From Diaporthe sp. PMI_573 (taxonomy: Eukaryota; Ascomycota; Sordariomycetes; Diaporthales; Diaporthaceae), in assembly GCA_021399435.1 (NCBI GenBank), contig JAJTUP010000087.1:124001-188000 (forward strand): 64,000 bases of DNA, given 5' to 3'. The position numbers and the translations under genes were made by a program. This document shows, piece after piece, positions 22,741 through 35,370 of this stretch. The notes under the pieces are model-generated. The model did no database searches. It had not been told where the DNA came from and saw only the letters and a list, made by a program, of their open reading frames with translations. Numbering within the stretch: position 1 is the first letter of the stretch; the number at the start of each line of letters is the position of its first letter.

Positions 22741-23679
22741 TGAAAATTATTGTCTCTGTCTCAAGCTACGAATACTTAATTCTGGGTCGATCGGGTCATC
22801 AAACATCTACATGCCAGTCGCCATACATTCATTAGTTCAGTATACCGTCAATCGAACGGGAACTGGGGTCTGCTTGCCCGAAAAGAATAAATTGGTTGAA
22901 AGTCCGCCTTCGACATGTTTAATCACTCAGGAAGTTGTGATTTATTCTTGCTAGACTTTGCTACGATCGGAGCTGTAGACCGTACAATACGTTTAACTTC
23001 TTCTCAACAATTCAATCAAATAACCATCAATAATGTCATTGAATGACTCTCTCGGTTCTGTCATGTCACAATGTTCTTGCAGCTGTGGCACCAATGCACT
23101 AGTGGTTAGCCCGGAGGCATTCTTTCTCGCAAGGGCGGCCGCCGAATTTGAGTAGCCACGCAAATCAAAATCGCTATGCTGCCAACGTGATCGTGTGAGG
23201 CTCCTGAATTCCGGACTATCGTCTTAAAACTTTCTGCCACGCCGGCCCCCAAGTCAGTGGTGCTTGCTCAGTCTTGCCCGGCCTGAAGGCGCCCCGATTT
23301 TAGAAGTAGTCGGTGGACAAGCTTGAAATTTTAGTCGTTATCGCTGTCTCATGGCTTCATGAACGCCCACGCATACACTAAGGCCAGGCTGATTGGAAGA
23401 TGGAACCACAAAACATGAAGAGCTATGCTAATGCCAGCATTGCAAGTATCAAATCGGACGGCTTCCAACTTAGATACGAGTGCTCGCGCTATGCAAAATA
23501 CGAGCCAATAGCATGTGTGCTCAATGAGTCCCATATCAACCCTTCCAAACACTCGAGTAACAATCTCCAATACTACCTCACACCGTGTCATCAACATTTG
23601 GTCAAGCTCAACCATATTCGAAAGACGTCAACTGCGAGAACACTGCAGTAAAGCAGTAGAAACCCCCAACAACGCTCCT
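22741..23679. other. Intergenic region, no gene seen
   Basis: 0.9 kb between two convergent genes, moderately AT-rich. It contains no motif or ORF that can be supported. Confidence 0.55.
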
Positions 23680-25504
23680 TCAATCTCCATCGTCAGAGTC
23701 CTCGAGCCAAGTGACCTTGCCATCAGAATGTCTATGGTAATAATTCCCACTTTTTGCGTCCCATCTCCAATACTCCCGGGCTTTGGTTCTTCGTCTGGAC
23801 GGACCGTGAGGAGGTCTCCGCGATGACGAGGCTTTCCCTTTCTGGCCACCGCTACGGGAAACGTGGTCATCTACAGGCGGGGGCGACTTCGGCGACACGG
23901 AGCTCGACGCTGCTGTTGCCATGGGCTGGCAGGGTTGCTCGACTGCCACATCGCTAGCTTCGTCTGTGCTCGTCTCCCCGGAAGTGCCGTTAGCATCAGG
24001 CTGGAGGGCTCCTTCGGCAACTGGGCGGAGGGCATCACGATGTTTCTGCCAGTGCTCCTTTAGCTGATCCCTCAGGGCGTACGACTGTTTCCTTGCGTAG
24101 TCTTGTTCATTCCTAAGCCCTCTTCGGCCGTCTCTGAGCGCCTGGCGGGAGTCTGTGAGGTTTATCGATCTGAGCGGATATTGGTGATATTCTAGTCTGC
24201 CGTCCACCGATACTGCAGTATAGTGTGCGAATAAGTTGAGAGTGGTGCCATCTGTAGTAAATGTTGTAACCTCGGCATGGCCAGGAGGATCAGATTTATC
24301 GAGGTAGGAAAGGGCTTTATTTCGGGCGTAGACAAGGGCAGCTCCATTGTAGGCGCTCTGTAGTCTTGCTTTTCCCATATCCTGTCCGCCTCCCTTCCAT
24401 TCCCCAGCAATATGTGGTAATGTTATTAAGTAAGGCTTATCTTCATAAATAACAGCACCTTTAATATACTCGTCAATCGGAAACGGACAGTATGCTGGCA
24501 TCTCAGGCCCTTCAATAAAACCGGGCTGCGGCGCAGGCAAGCCATTATTAAAGCCAGCATCTTTCGGAAAAGCCGTAAATGCCTGGTTGAATGCTCGGTT
24601 GTAATCCTCTCTTGGATAACTCTTTAGCAGTTGCCTACCAACCTCAACGACCATAGTTGCTTTATTAGGAGCATATCCAATTGTGTCGACATAGTCCTCG
24701 TATATCGACTCAGTCGGTGAAGCCGTACCGCGAGACTGGGCGTATCGTGTGCGGATATCCTTAAAGTTTGTAGGACGCTTGGAACCGAGAGGGTCAAGGA
24801 TGCCATTCTTGTAGGCCTGAATAGCAAAGCCAGGCATCGTTGTCGAGATGGTGTTTGTCGACGATGACTTGGTTGTGGATTGGGGAGGCGCAGATTCTGA
24901 CGCGGTTCCCTCTGAGTTCTTCTTTGCCATCTTGCTGAATTCGGCCAAGTTCTTATGTGTCAATGGTGCCCGCTTGAGCTGGTGTCCGTTGTCACCGTCG
25001 CTGTGTATCTGCCGTTTCTGCAACAGTGAGGTTGGAGAGGCACGTTGTTGTTCCTCGACCCGAACCTCGGGAGGTATCGTTGATGGTCGCTTGAGATAGG
25101 TTGGTCGCTGCTCAGTCTACACAAGCTGTTAGTACTTGACATGCATCACCAAACGTGTTCATACCTCAGTGGCCTTTGTTTGTCCGACCTCTGCTTCGAG
25201 TTGTGTATTTCTCCTCGTCCCTCCGGGTCGCTCCGATGTTGACGTTCCGGCGCCTGCTTCGATCTGCCGTCTGACGGAAGCTCTCGAAGGGCGAATACAT
25301 CCCGCAATGCCGGGGGGCTGCCGTCCTTGAAGCCTGGCACTACGCCTTAGGGGTTCTGTCTAGTTCTTTAACTTCTTGACCCATATTGCGGACATGATGG
25401 GATACGTACGCCTTTGTGTTTCCGTCTGCGAGCAATCGTTCGTAGGTACCGAACACAATGGCCGTTTGATATTCTTCAAGGGCGTCGTGTCTTGCACCGG
25501 ATCT
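23680..25504 (-). CDS. Protein of an expanded fungal family; possible PD-(D/E)xK-like core and WW-like C-terminus (5' end unresolved)
   Basis: The main exon (23680-25116) is open for 479 codons including stop. Two upstream exons, 25165-25339 and 25410-25504, join it in phase (introns 48 nt, with a TACTAAC branch, and 70 nt), giving at least 568 residues. Blocks such as LDPLGSKRPTNFKDI, FTAFPKDAGFNNGLPAPQP, PPGHAEVTTFTTDGTTLNL and GRRGLRNEQDYARKQSYAL look like a family that I recall as multi-copy in filamentous fungi (memory, not a search). IAGEWKGGG supplies an E-x-K that could be part of a nuclease-like active site, as in DUF7924-type proteins; this is inference. The C-terminus has a WW-like motif (WRWD..SGNYYHRHSDG...W). 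No in-frame ATG was found for the first exon. The nearest good ATG (25688) is out of frame by one base, so a missed splice site or a frameshift is possible. The central part uses unusually AT-ending codons. Confidence 0.6.
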
Positions 25505-26499
25505 CTATCGCTCTGTGGACGCTCTGCACCATGGATTAGCGTGTGCCCCGTTCCAACTCACGAAGCGGGAGCATTCCCCGAGGCGTACCTGGAGTCTTGC
25601 TTGCGGTGACGTCCGGCCGGTTGTCTTGCGCAACCTTGGACGATCTGAGACGGGAGCCTGCGCTCGGTTTGGAAACTCGTGCTCTCATGACGAGAAACGT
25701 GCCAGTGTGTGAAAGATGGATGAAAGTTTAATAAATACTCAGACTGTCAGGCGCGAATGCGAGGTGCCTTGAGGTGGGCTTCTGGTCCGGCCAGCTTGGT
25801 CAAAGGCCGGTGAGACAACAAAGAGTAGAAGCGTCTGGAAATGGTTGGCCATCTGCGGCCTGAGGCTCACGGCTACCCCCGCAGACTGCAATAGACAAAT
25901 TCGACGTTCTATTCCCTAGCAATCGTTCACTTCGTCGGTTTTGGGGCCGCGGAAGTGCACTAAGACGCGGGAGGCGCGTAGACACAGAATTTTCTTTTTT
26001 GAAGAAAAAAAAAGAAAAAACCATAATTTTATTGCTGAATTAAGATGATGTTGACGAAATTTATAGGTGTGCCCAAATGGACCAACCAACTTACTCCATG
26101 TCAAGACGTCAGTTACATATGTATGGGAGTCAGAGATCACTGGCAGCAATGAGCCCCTGTAAAGAGTTTCGCGAGGATGATACATGCGGCTCATTATGCT
26201 GCAGGTCCGACGTGGCTCTGTAAAGGTGTCCCACTGCGTTTCATGTGTGAGTGTGCGTGCACTGCGAAATTCTCAACGCAAGTTCGGGCACAGTAGAGAC
26301 GGTATTCCCAAGAACAGGGTTTACGTTGCCAACCAAGCCACTAGGTAGTCCCGAGATGAATTGACAGTAGGATAGGACTACATGTTGGGACTCAGATAAG
26401 GACGACGCAGATTCGTGTCGACAGTACGTAGGAGGGTTGCATCTGTAAAGATTTGCAGCTATGAAGTTTGGAAGTATTGAAGCATAACGAATCAACACA
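25505..26499. other. Intergenic region and unresolved 5' part of the gene at 23680-25504
   Basis: The minus strand from 25562 to about 25690 stays open and coding-like, with donors GTGAGT and GTACGC and an ATG at 25688, but the phases do not join to the downstream exons. The rest, up to the end of the aldo-keto reductase gene, shows no supportable gene. Confidence 0.4.
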
Positions 26500-27633
26500 T
26501 TACAGATGATAACTGATTGCCTCGTCCCCAAGCTGGCCATAGACGCCATCGAAGACCTCCACCAGCTCTTGTGGCAGTGGGCCTTGGTCAATGATATCCA
26601 TGTTCGTAGCCAGCTGGGCAACGCTAGACGCTCCTATAAGTACCGCGTCACCCTTTGCACGATCCAGGATGCCGTGGTACGTGGTCCACCTGAGAGCAGC
26701 CGCGTGCCCGTTGATGCCATGCTTAGCTGCCACTTCTTTGGCGTGGTCCGCGGCAATCGTGATCTTGGGCTTGGTGTAGATGGACGCGTAGATCTGACCG
26801 ACTCGCATCTGGCACAAGTTGGTCAATTAGTCTCCACTTGTGAAATAGTGAAAAGAAAGAGGGAAGGAAGGCCGCTGTCACTCACCGAGGCGTCGAATCG
26901 ACTGCCAGACTTGGCAGTCTTTTGGTTTCCGACGAAAACACCTGCTGCGGCGGGACTGTATGCGTAGAATGCGATGCCGTGCTTCCTCAGCACTGGGAAC
27001 AGGGTGTCCTCCCCGCTTCTGACGAGAGGGTTATACTGTCCCTGATAGACGGTCGGGGCAACGTAGCCCTTGTTCTTGCAAATAGCCACTATCTGCTCAA
27101 CCTCATCGGCAGTGTAGTTTGATATTCCAAATCGCTTGAACTTGCCTTCCTGATACGCCTCATTCATAGCCTGGCATGGCTCCTCCAATGGAGTGTCACG
27201 GTCAGGCAAGTGCAGGTACATGATGTCAATCTTGACGCCCTTTGGAAGTTTGAGGTCCGCGATGGAATCATCAATGCTTTGCTTGACTTGCTGAGCCGTA
27301 TGGAACGGCCCGTTTCCAGGGACTCCTAGAATCTTAGTGTCGATATTGAAGCGCGAGCCGGCGTCTGCGACTCCGAGACGGGGCTCGGACGACTTCACCG
27401 CCCCAGGCGAGTAATTGCGGGACGTATCGAGATGGCGGCCGCCATGCTCATAGAAGGTATCGAGGAAGGCTTTTACTTCCTCGGGAGTATCATATTTAGC
27501 TAGTTTGTCGACCTTGGTGTCGCCGACCTGATCAATTGTGTTGGTCAGCTCCAAATAACTTAGAAGTGTTTACTTTGGGATCACGCACATTTGCGGCGCC
27601 TAGGACGATGACGGGACGTTGACTTTGTGACAT
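26500..27633 (-). CDS. Aldo-keto reductase, AKR7 / aflatoxin-aldehyde-reductase type
   Basis: Three exons in transcript order, 27574-27633, 26886-27527 and 26500-26808 (introns 46 and 77 nt), give 336 residues, the usual AKR7 length. The short first exon starts MSQSQRPVIVLGAANVRDPK. A continuous-ORF view misses it and begins inside the intron. The catalytic tetrad is present: Asp54 and Tyr59 (HLDTSRNY), Lys85 (NIDTKILG) and His126 (YLHLPDRD). KRFGISNYTADEV and YQGQYNPLVR are family hallmarks. These enzymes are cytosolic and use NADPH to reduce aldehydes and dialdehydes, often in detoxification. The real substrate is unknown. No secondary-metabolite genes are adjacent, so a general detoxifying role is more likely than a biosynthetic one. 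Confidence 0.9.
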
Positions 27634-30600
27634 TTTGGCGAGCCAAGTTTCAGGCGAAGATTTTGGAATTTTGTGTCGAATACTTTGAGACAAGCGAGAC
27701 TTCTATTATGGACCAGCGTAATAAAAAGATTTTATATCTGGCATCGTCCACTCTGAGCCCAGCCCCTCCCCCGTATTTATGGTTCATGACGTGGGAGTGG
27801 GATCACAGTGTGATTTCAAATGCCAAATGCTGCTGGTGTCGAGGTGACCTTAACTCCGGGCCGAGTCCGGAGGCCAAGGCCTGGGATGACAAATGCCTTG
27901 TTTGTTCCACTTTTCAATGCTACTGTGTAGACCCAGTAAGCATTGATCACAGAGTTTAGTGATCAAGGTGTAGAGCCGGGGAAGATCTTAGTCTAACGCT
28001 CCTAGCCTCGCTCTAGTCTGCCATGCAGTGAGGTTTAGGATGCAGGTGGGGAGGTAAAGGTTTAATGGCCAATAGCTGGAGAGTCTGCAGAAAAACAAGG
28101 AGTTGTGAAAACCTTCATTATCTTCTTGGATAAATTTCTTGTAAGAACATGCACGGAGAATAATCAAGAGAAAGAACACGCCCCCAATACTGTTTGATTG
28201 AGCTTGGACTGTGAGCTGGAGACTGCCCAAAAGCACTGTAGGTCAATCAGTTCCATCCTTGTAAACAGAGGGGAAGAGTAAAAAGATGTCCATCAGGTTG
28301 AATGGTAGTTTTCAAATTCTTCAACAGGAAGTCACCGGCACTCGGACGTCAGAAGTCATGTTCCAAAATTTGTCATTTGCATTGGTCTGGGTTCAGCTAC
28401 CTAGTGTGCTCGCATCAACGTTTCAGTCACCATTTGCTTCAGCAGTCCAATAGCCCCCAAAACGACACCGTAACTATCCCTCATCATTGACTTCGGAACA
28501 TGTCGTGATTGACTCATATCTGCTGATCCGTAGCCACTGCAGACTTGTCAGTTGAGATCCAAAAGAGAGTCTGGGGGCGAGAATGATGTCCGGGAAACCT
28601 GCGAAACACAAGCGATGAACCAGAGGGCGTCATTACCCAAGTTAGAATTCAATGGATGTGCTTATTACCTTACCGACAGAAGCGACTGGCTTTTAGAAGT
28701 GCAGCCATGACTTGATTATGTAGAGACACCCATCTATGGGAGGCTCAGAAGCGCTTCGGAGGAGGGGTATGGGGAGGTGTTGGCGGAGGTGTATCCTTGG
28801 CATTAATCATTTTCTGATGTGTTTAGGAGCAAGTTGTGTTGCTTTCTGGTGGTTGGGATGAATCTTTGGCTTCTTTTTCGTTACTCGACAAGACTTTGTG
28901 AGATCGCAAAAGTTGCTTTGGGTGGAATCGACGTGGGAGAATGAACTGCAATCCGCGATCCAATTTATATGCGGTGGCAGACGGGCAGTTCCCAAACATG
29001 ATATTGGAATGGCCAGCTACTCTATGAGAAGAGTGACAAATCTTTTTCAATCCCAACATTTACAAGTGACGATGCGGCTGACTGTGGTCAGTTGTCGACC
29101 ACCAAATGCGTTGTCGTGCCTGTTCAGTGACTGGATCGCTTCTCGAGTAGCCATCATTCGAGCTGTTCGCCCGCCTGCAAGACGCACTGGACAAGGTGCG
29201 AGCCTATACAGCTCCTGCAAAAACCGGATTGGTGAAGGCGAACAGCTTGAGCTGGTCCATCATCCATAACCTCTAGCAAGTTTTGTACCACATCATGTAA
29301 GTCAATAGTCTTCATGGAATCTACCCAAGCAGCCGAGTTCTCTTCAAGTTTATGACTAAAATGTGTCTACTGAGCGTTTAATATCCATCTCCGTCTCTGT
29401 GTGCGTGCTAGTTCGTACTAATATTACATTCGGCACTGACATTGCTACAATGCAATCATACATAGAAGGAATTTCATAACATGGCTGGAGCGATGGACAA
29501 GGGGTGGGCTGGCTTGGTGATTCTACCGTATTGATTGACGGTGAGTGGTAGGATCTCAGTACGGCCGGATGACTTGGAAGCTAGAAAGTTTGACTGGACT
29601 TGATAAGGGCAAAAATGAAAGGCAGCATCAGCAGGGCATTGTAGTCGCACGGGATCGTATTCGCATGTGGATGCTTGTCATTCGAGCTCCAGGTTACACC
29701 GTCTAATTAATTACACCTCACCTAATTGACGCTGCCACCGAGGACGTGGGCTGCAGAGGCGCACCCGCGTACTTAGGTGCATGTCGCGTGGTCCTGAGAC
29801 ACGGAAGACCCTGAGTCGACAGTCACACATGTTCAATCTGGATGCGTCGCACCGGGAGGTCACTACGGGGTGAAGATAGGTGACGACAGAGGCAGCATCC
29901 TTGAAGAATTGCGGTGAGAATCGACGTGGTGGCAAGAAGGCATGCAAGTGACACGACATGACTCTCTAGAGCTGCTTGACTAAATTGGTGCATGTGTACG
30001 TACACGGATGAACCGAACCAGATGATTGAGAGAATCGAGTCTGCATGTCAAATGTCCAATGTCAAATGTCGTCGTCTCCATCTCACAGTCGCGTACCAAT
30101 ACTACGGGCGCCTTGATTGATCTTTGTCCCACTCCGTGATCACATGCATGTGCTCTCACGGGTCTTCTATTTCCGGGCGCGTTTCCACGGCTCACAAAGC
30201 GGCCGTGAGGCGAGTGTCGGGGCCGGCCCACCGCCCGAGCCCGCGAGAGGAGCGGCTTGGCAAGGGTCCTTGGGCCGGTGGTCGGCAGGATCGCGAAGGA
30301 ACAGGTGAGCTAGACTTGACTCGGGGAGCAAGGAACGGACTACCAAGCCTGAGGTCCTGTGGATATGTACGTGGAGTAGTAAGTGAGGATCACTCCGCGA
30401 GGACGGGCGAATCGACCAAAGGCCGCAGCAGACGGTGATGCTGACCGATGCAAGTCGATGGCTCGTGTCGCGAACTCAAAGCGAGCGAAGGGGGAAGTCG
30501 AGTCGGGCTGAACAAGAGCCTGACAGGACGATGATAGTGAAGCTTCAAATACCACCTTGGTCACAGCTTACTACCTCCCTGCCCCAGCCGGCCTGCAGCC

Positions 30601-32093
30601 GGCCTCCAGCTCAGGTCCCCCGTAATTAGAACACTGTGGGGGTGACCACAGCCTGCAGCTGCTGCTGTCGCCCCAGTGGATATTGACCTCGATCCAAAAC
30701 ACAGGGAAAGCTTCAGCAGGGCCATCATGCATATTCTGTGCTGCGCCATCTGGACCTCCATCAGCACCACTGCAACTGGCGCGTTTCGGGTCTGCTGTAC
30801 CATGGGGATAAAAAAGTGCGAGTTTCTTGGACGACGTGTACTGTTTCGGGGTATCATTGATACTGCCCACCAGACAGCCGAGTGAGTGTGGTTGTCGAGT
30901 GACCGTCTCTGCCACTGTATCCCGTAGCAGCCGGTCACTGACTGGTCAATTGGCTCGTGTTGGTTGTCCAGCTTGCTTGGTTGACTCTTGCTTACGTCGG
31001 CACCACTGGGCTCGTCTGATCCCCCCCCCCCTCCACTGTCCTGAATTCCGCCTTTGGTCTGTGATGTTTGGCCTGGAGCTGGCCGTTGCTGGTATCGATC
31101 CTGTCATCCCGACATCTATGCATGGCCGGCTGCGGCTATTCTCGCCAGCTCTTCAAGACCATATCCACTAAAGACCACCGGTATGAGTCTCAAGTCCCAA
31201 ACCAAGTCTCCGTTCCACTGCAGCTGCACTAACAGCCTAACTTGCGGCCATTGCCCCTTGCCATACCGGCCAGGCCTGCCGGGTATTTCTTCTTCAGGGA
31301 CCTTTTCAGGAGACCTGATCTGCACTACAGCAATCCCACACCCCAATCTTTCCGCCGGAGTGCCCAGCAACCTCGCCTGCAGCATCATCAGTCATGTGCC
31401 AACCCATCGATCACATAACATTCCACGAGGCATCAGATAGTTTGTGTCCTCTGCAATCTGTAGTGCACAATCTCCCTGTCCATGTCTCATTCTATCCACA
31501 ATTTCCATCTGCATGGCAGGCTGAATGACTAGCTGGTCGTAAATCCATCAGCGTTGGTTTCCCTCGGGTCGCGGGCCAGGCCTGCTGGCCGCCTGGCCGT
31601 TTCTGCCACCTCTATTTATACACGCGTCCAGCTGTCCATCTGCTTGCATGCCGCGTTCCACTGTAAGAATTTATCAAGCTCATGCTTGACGGGCTCTGTA
31701 ATGGACCTGAGGAGTAAACGGCGCTTCATAACAACCTCCTCGGCTGACTTCAGCTCTGGCCGTGTGTGCTTCGCTTTATTTTGACGCCTGTATGTATCAT
31801 TAAAGGTCCTCCGAGGACGTAGCGTTTTCTTCCCAACGCCGAACTGGGTCAGGCGAATTCTTCATTGCCGTTTTGTTCTTTTCTGCCAATAGAATTCGGA
31901 TCAGTTTTTCTTTTCTTCTACTCGTCCCCAGCATTATCTCTGTCTTTCTATTTGCCGGGTCGTCACCGTATCGACTCTTCTGTGTTGCTGGAAAGTCGCC
32001 GAGATCCTCGATATTCTCCGTGCTGCCATCACCACGCTCTACCCTCGCGCCGACAAGAGAAATTATTAACCCTCTCCATACAAGACCTCTAAA
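27634..32093. other. Long intergenic region, no gene seen
   Basis: 4.5 kb with only ORFs under 130 codons, none recognisable. It contains a C10 run near 31021. The last 0.3 kb (31800-32093) is pyrimidine-rich and probably the leader of the calpain gene. A non-coding RNA or fast-evolving small gene could lie here but cannot be shown. Confidence 0.5.
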
Positions 32094-35000
32094 ATGGGCA
32101 AGAAGAATTACATCGACATGTCCTCCTCGGATTCGGACTCTGAGTCCTCCTCCACGCCGTCTCCCCGCCACACCCGCCGTGAGAGGCGGCCCCATACGAG
32201 GACACCAAGTACCGCAGCTCGAAAAGCCCACGCTCCCGCACCTCAGGCTGCCGCTGGGGGAGCCTCCGAAGACAAGAAGAAAAAGTCAAAAGTTCCACCA
32301 CAGGAAAGCATAGACAAGATTTGGGAGAAATTCTCACAGAAGAAGTTCAGTAAAGCATTGACAGTGCTTCCCTCGTCTCCTGCCTCTACGTCAACCTCCA
32401 CCGAGCGCGGTAACGAGCTCTTAGGCGCCGGATATGAGCGTGCTGCCGAGGAATGCAGGCGCAGAGTGCGCAAGATCATTGCCGAGTGCAGGAGAATCAA
32501 CAGCCGGTACCGCGACCCTGGCTGGGACATTGTAAGTGCATGAACCTCTGCATCTGAGCGCCCGACCCGCCAATGGCTCCCTTGGCCATCTGAGGCTCTC
32601 AGGCTGCACCAATATCAAACGTGCTTGTTCACGTCTTGGCTGACATGTGTTCTCTAAAGGACTGGGACTTCAAATGGGAAAAGGGCTACTGCTTGAATAG
32701 CCTGGGGTCTAGCAGGTTCGACATCTGCGCCTCCAGCCTAGCTAATCCCGCGGCAAACATCCCCAAAGCCGTCAAGCGCGTACACGAGATCTTCAAGAAG
32801 CCTACTTTTATGGAAAACGTCCTCCCCGGAGACATCAAGCAGGGCAATCTTGGCAACTGCTGGCTCATCGCAAGCTTGACGGGCCTGGCCAATGTGCCCG
32901 ATGGGATCAAGCGTATCTGCGTGGAATACGACACCAGTAAGTGCATCTACCGGTTCTCGCTCCGCGACTCGAGCCACGAAGTTGCAAGTGTTGACTGACA
33001 CCTGCCTCCAACCCGACAGAGATAGGAATCTATGGATTTGTCTTCCACCGCGACGGCGAGTGGATTTACTCCATCATCGACGACAAGCTTTTCCTCCAGT
33101 CACCATGCTGGGATTCGCGGTCCATGCAACGCGACCTGCTGAAGCAGATCGACCGGGAAGACGTTGAGAGCGTGTACCGCGAGACATACCAGACTGGATC
33201 GAAGGCCCTCTTCTTCGGCCAGAACAAGGACCAAAACGAGACATGGGTCCCGCTGCTGGAAAAGGCCTACGCCAAGGCACACGGCGACTACGGCAGCCTC
33301 TACGGGGGCTGGATCGGCGAGGCACTGGAAGACCTGTCAGGCGGCGTCACGACCGAGCTTCTCGCGAGTGACATTTTCGACACGGATGCCTTCTGGGAGA
33401 ACGAAGTAAGCAAGGTCAATCAGGAATTCCTCTTCGGTTGTTCCACCGGACTGCTTGATGGCGGTTACGGCGAGCGAGACGGCATCGCGGAGGGCCATGC
33501 CTACGTTGTTATGGAGGCGAGAACACTCAAGGACGGGACTCGCCTCTGCAAGCTCAGGTAAGCACAAATTTGGACTTGTTATAACTTGATCGAGAATCGC
33601 TGACCTCTCTGCAGGAACCCGTGGGGCCACGTCAAGAAGGGCAACTGGGAGGGCGCGTGGTCTGATGGTTCCAAGGAGTGGACCACGGAGGTGAAACAAG
33701 AGCTTGATCATACCTTTGGCAGTGACTCGACGTTTTGGATATCCTACGAAGACCTCCTCCACAAGTACCAGCACTTTGACCGCACCCGTCTGTTCCGGGA
33801 CCCAGAATGGCGTTCGTGTCAGCGATGGGCCGGAGTCGAGGTCCCCTGGAAGCCGCAGTACAACGAGAAGTTCCACATTAAGCTGACCAGGCAGTCCCCC
33901 ATCGTCCTCGTTCTCTCCCAGCTAGACACACGGTACTTCCGTGGCTTACAGGGCCAGTACAACTTCCGCCTCCAGTTCCGACTGCACGAGCAGGGCAGCC
34001 CCGGAGCAGAGGACTATATAGTCCGCAGCCATGGAAACTATCTCATGGACCGCAGCGTTTCGGTCGAGCTGCCGAGTATGCCCCCTGGAAAATACGTGGT
34101 ATTCATCTCTGTCATTGGGGAGCGAGACAACGACATTTGCAGCACAGAGGAGATCATTAAACGCGAGTGCAAGGACCGGTCCGAGAACGAAAAGCTCGCC
34201 CAAGTCGGAGAGGCGTATGATCTCGCCCATTCGAAGGCTTCAAGACATCTGAAAAGGTTAAGTGAAGTTCGAAAGAAAGCTGAGGGTAAGAAAGCAAGCG
34301 AGTCTCGGAGGAAAGAGCGGCGTAAACACTGGGAGAGGAGACAGGCAGGACGAGATGTCAAAGCGAAGCAAGCCAAGAAGAATGAGGAAAAGAAGCAGAA
34401 GCTGAAAGCCGAGAAGGAGGCCAAGGCTGAGGCGGACAAGAAGTCGGAAGAGGAAAAGGCCGCAAAAGAGAAAGAGGCAAAAGAGAAAGAGGCAAAAGAG
34501 AAAGAGGCAAAAGAGAAAGAGGCAAAAGAGAAAGAGGCAAAAGAGAAAGAGGCAAAAGAGAAAGAGGCAAAGGAGAAAGCTGCAAAGGAGGCTGAGGAAA
34601 TCAAGACCTTGGCGGAGCAGGCGAAGCTTCTCCGGGAGGGCGTGGAGGCCGATAATGCTTCGGTCGCATCAAGCTCGTCCAGTTCCGGCACAGCACAGAA
34701 CACGCCCCAGGATAGCCCGCGGATTGAGTCTGCTCAGCCTGTGTCCAGCGGACAAGTCAAGGTTGAAGTCCCACCAGCCACCAGCAGCACCACCTCTGCT
34801 CCTATCTCAGACACAAGCAAGCCCCCTACCACGGAAATTCAGTCGCAGGTTGTATTTGGCAATAAGCCAATGGAACTCAAGATACACTGTTGTTCCTGCA
34901 GCCACCAGGCCAAGAAGGCCCCCGAGCCGGCCGCGGAGTCGGATGGCTACTCGTCCGACTCTCCGGTCGAGGACTACGAGAACCTCTATGACCCAGACGA

Positions 35001-35370
35001 CACGACCAGCGCCCTCCTCTCACCGTCCCCGATCACGCCCACGTCCGGCAAGACCAAAGACAGCAAGTCCGACGACGAAGACGCTGACACTCCCGATCCT
35101 TGGAACGCCATTGCAATCGTGGGCTTCAGGGTCTACTCCAAGGATAAGGACTTGGAACTGCACGTCATCATGGAAGGCGGCCTCCTGGATCAGGACGGCA
35201 TGGGTACACTGGGTGAGGCCGACCTTGACAACGGAGTTGCAAATGCCGGCGGCCAGCGCGGGAAGCAAGAGGAAGGAAGTGCGGGAAAGCCTCAGCGTTC
35301 AGCCGATGGGGGCAAAGGGGATGACCCTGCGAAGAGCAGAGGGGCAAGCAGTGGTGGTGATGACAAGTGA
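32094..35370 (+). CDS. Calpain-like cysteine protease (family C2) with repeat coiled-coil tail
   Basis: Four phase-consistent exons (32094-32531, 32660-32936, 33020-33557, 33615-35370) give 1002 residues. The N-terminus is basic and Ser-rich. The calpain catalytic domain spans about 150-500, with Cys213 in QGNLGNCWLIASL, His398 in EGHAYVVMEAR and Asn419 in RNPWGH, so the full triad is intact. A C2-like domain follows (about 500-610; FHIKLTRQSPIVLVLSQLDTR, PPGKYVVFISV). Then comes a highly charged coiled coil containing seven copies of a KEAKE-type repeat, and an acidic Ser/Pro-rich tail with a CCSCSHQ motif. Calpains cut proteins in a limited, often calcium-dependent way. No EF-hand domain is visible. 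The partner and role are unknown. The context of the ATG is good (ctaaaATGgg). Confidence 0.9.
34471..34575 (+). repeat. In-frame 15-bp minisatellite in the calpain gene, 7 units
   Basis: Seven tandem copies of aaagaggcaaaagag, the last with one substitution, encode KEAKE repeats in the coiled coil. Six copies are identical at the DNA level, which suggests recent expansion and likely length variation among strains. Confidence 0.95.

Noticed and set aside
34038..34703. 221-codon minus-strand ORF with FASFS repeats
   Set aside because: Antisense reading of the KEAKE minisatellite in the calpain gene.
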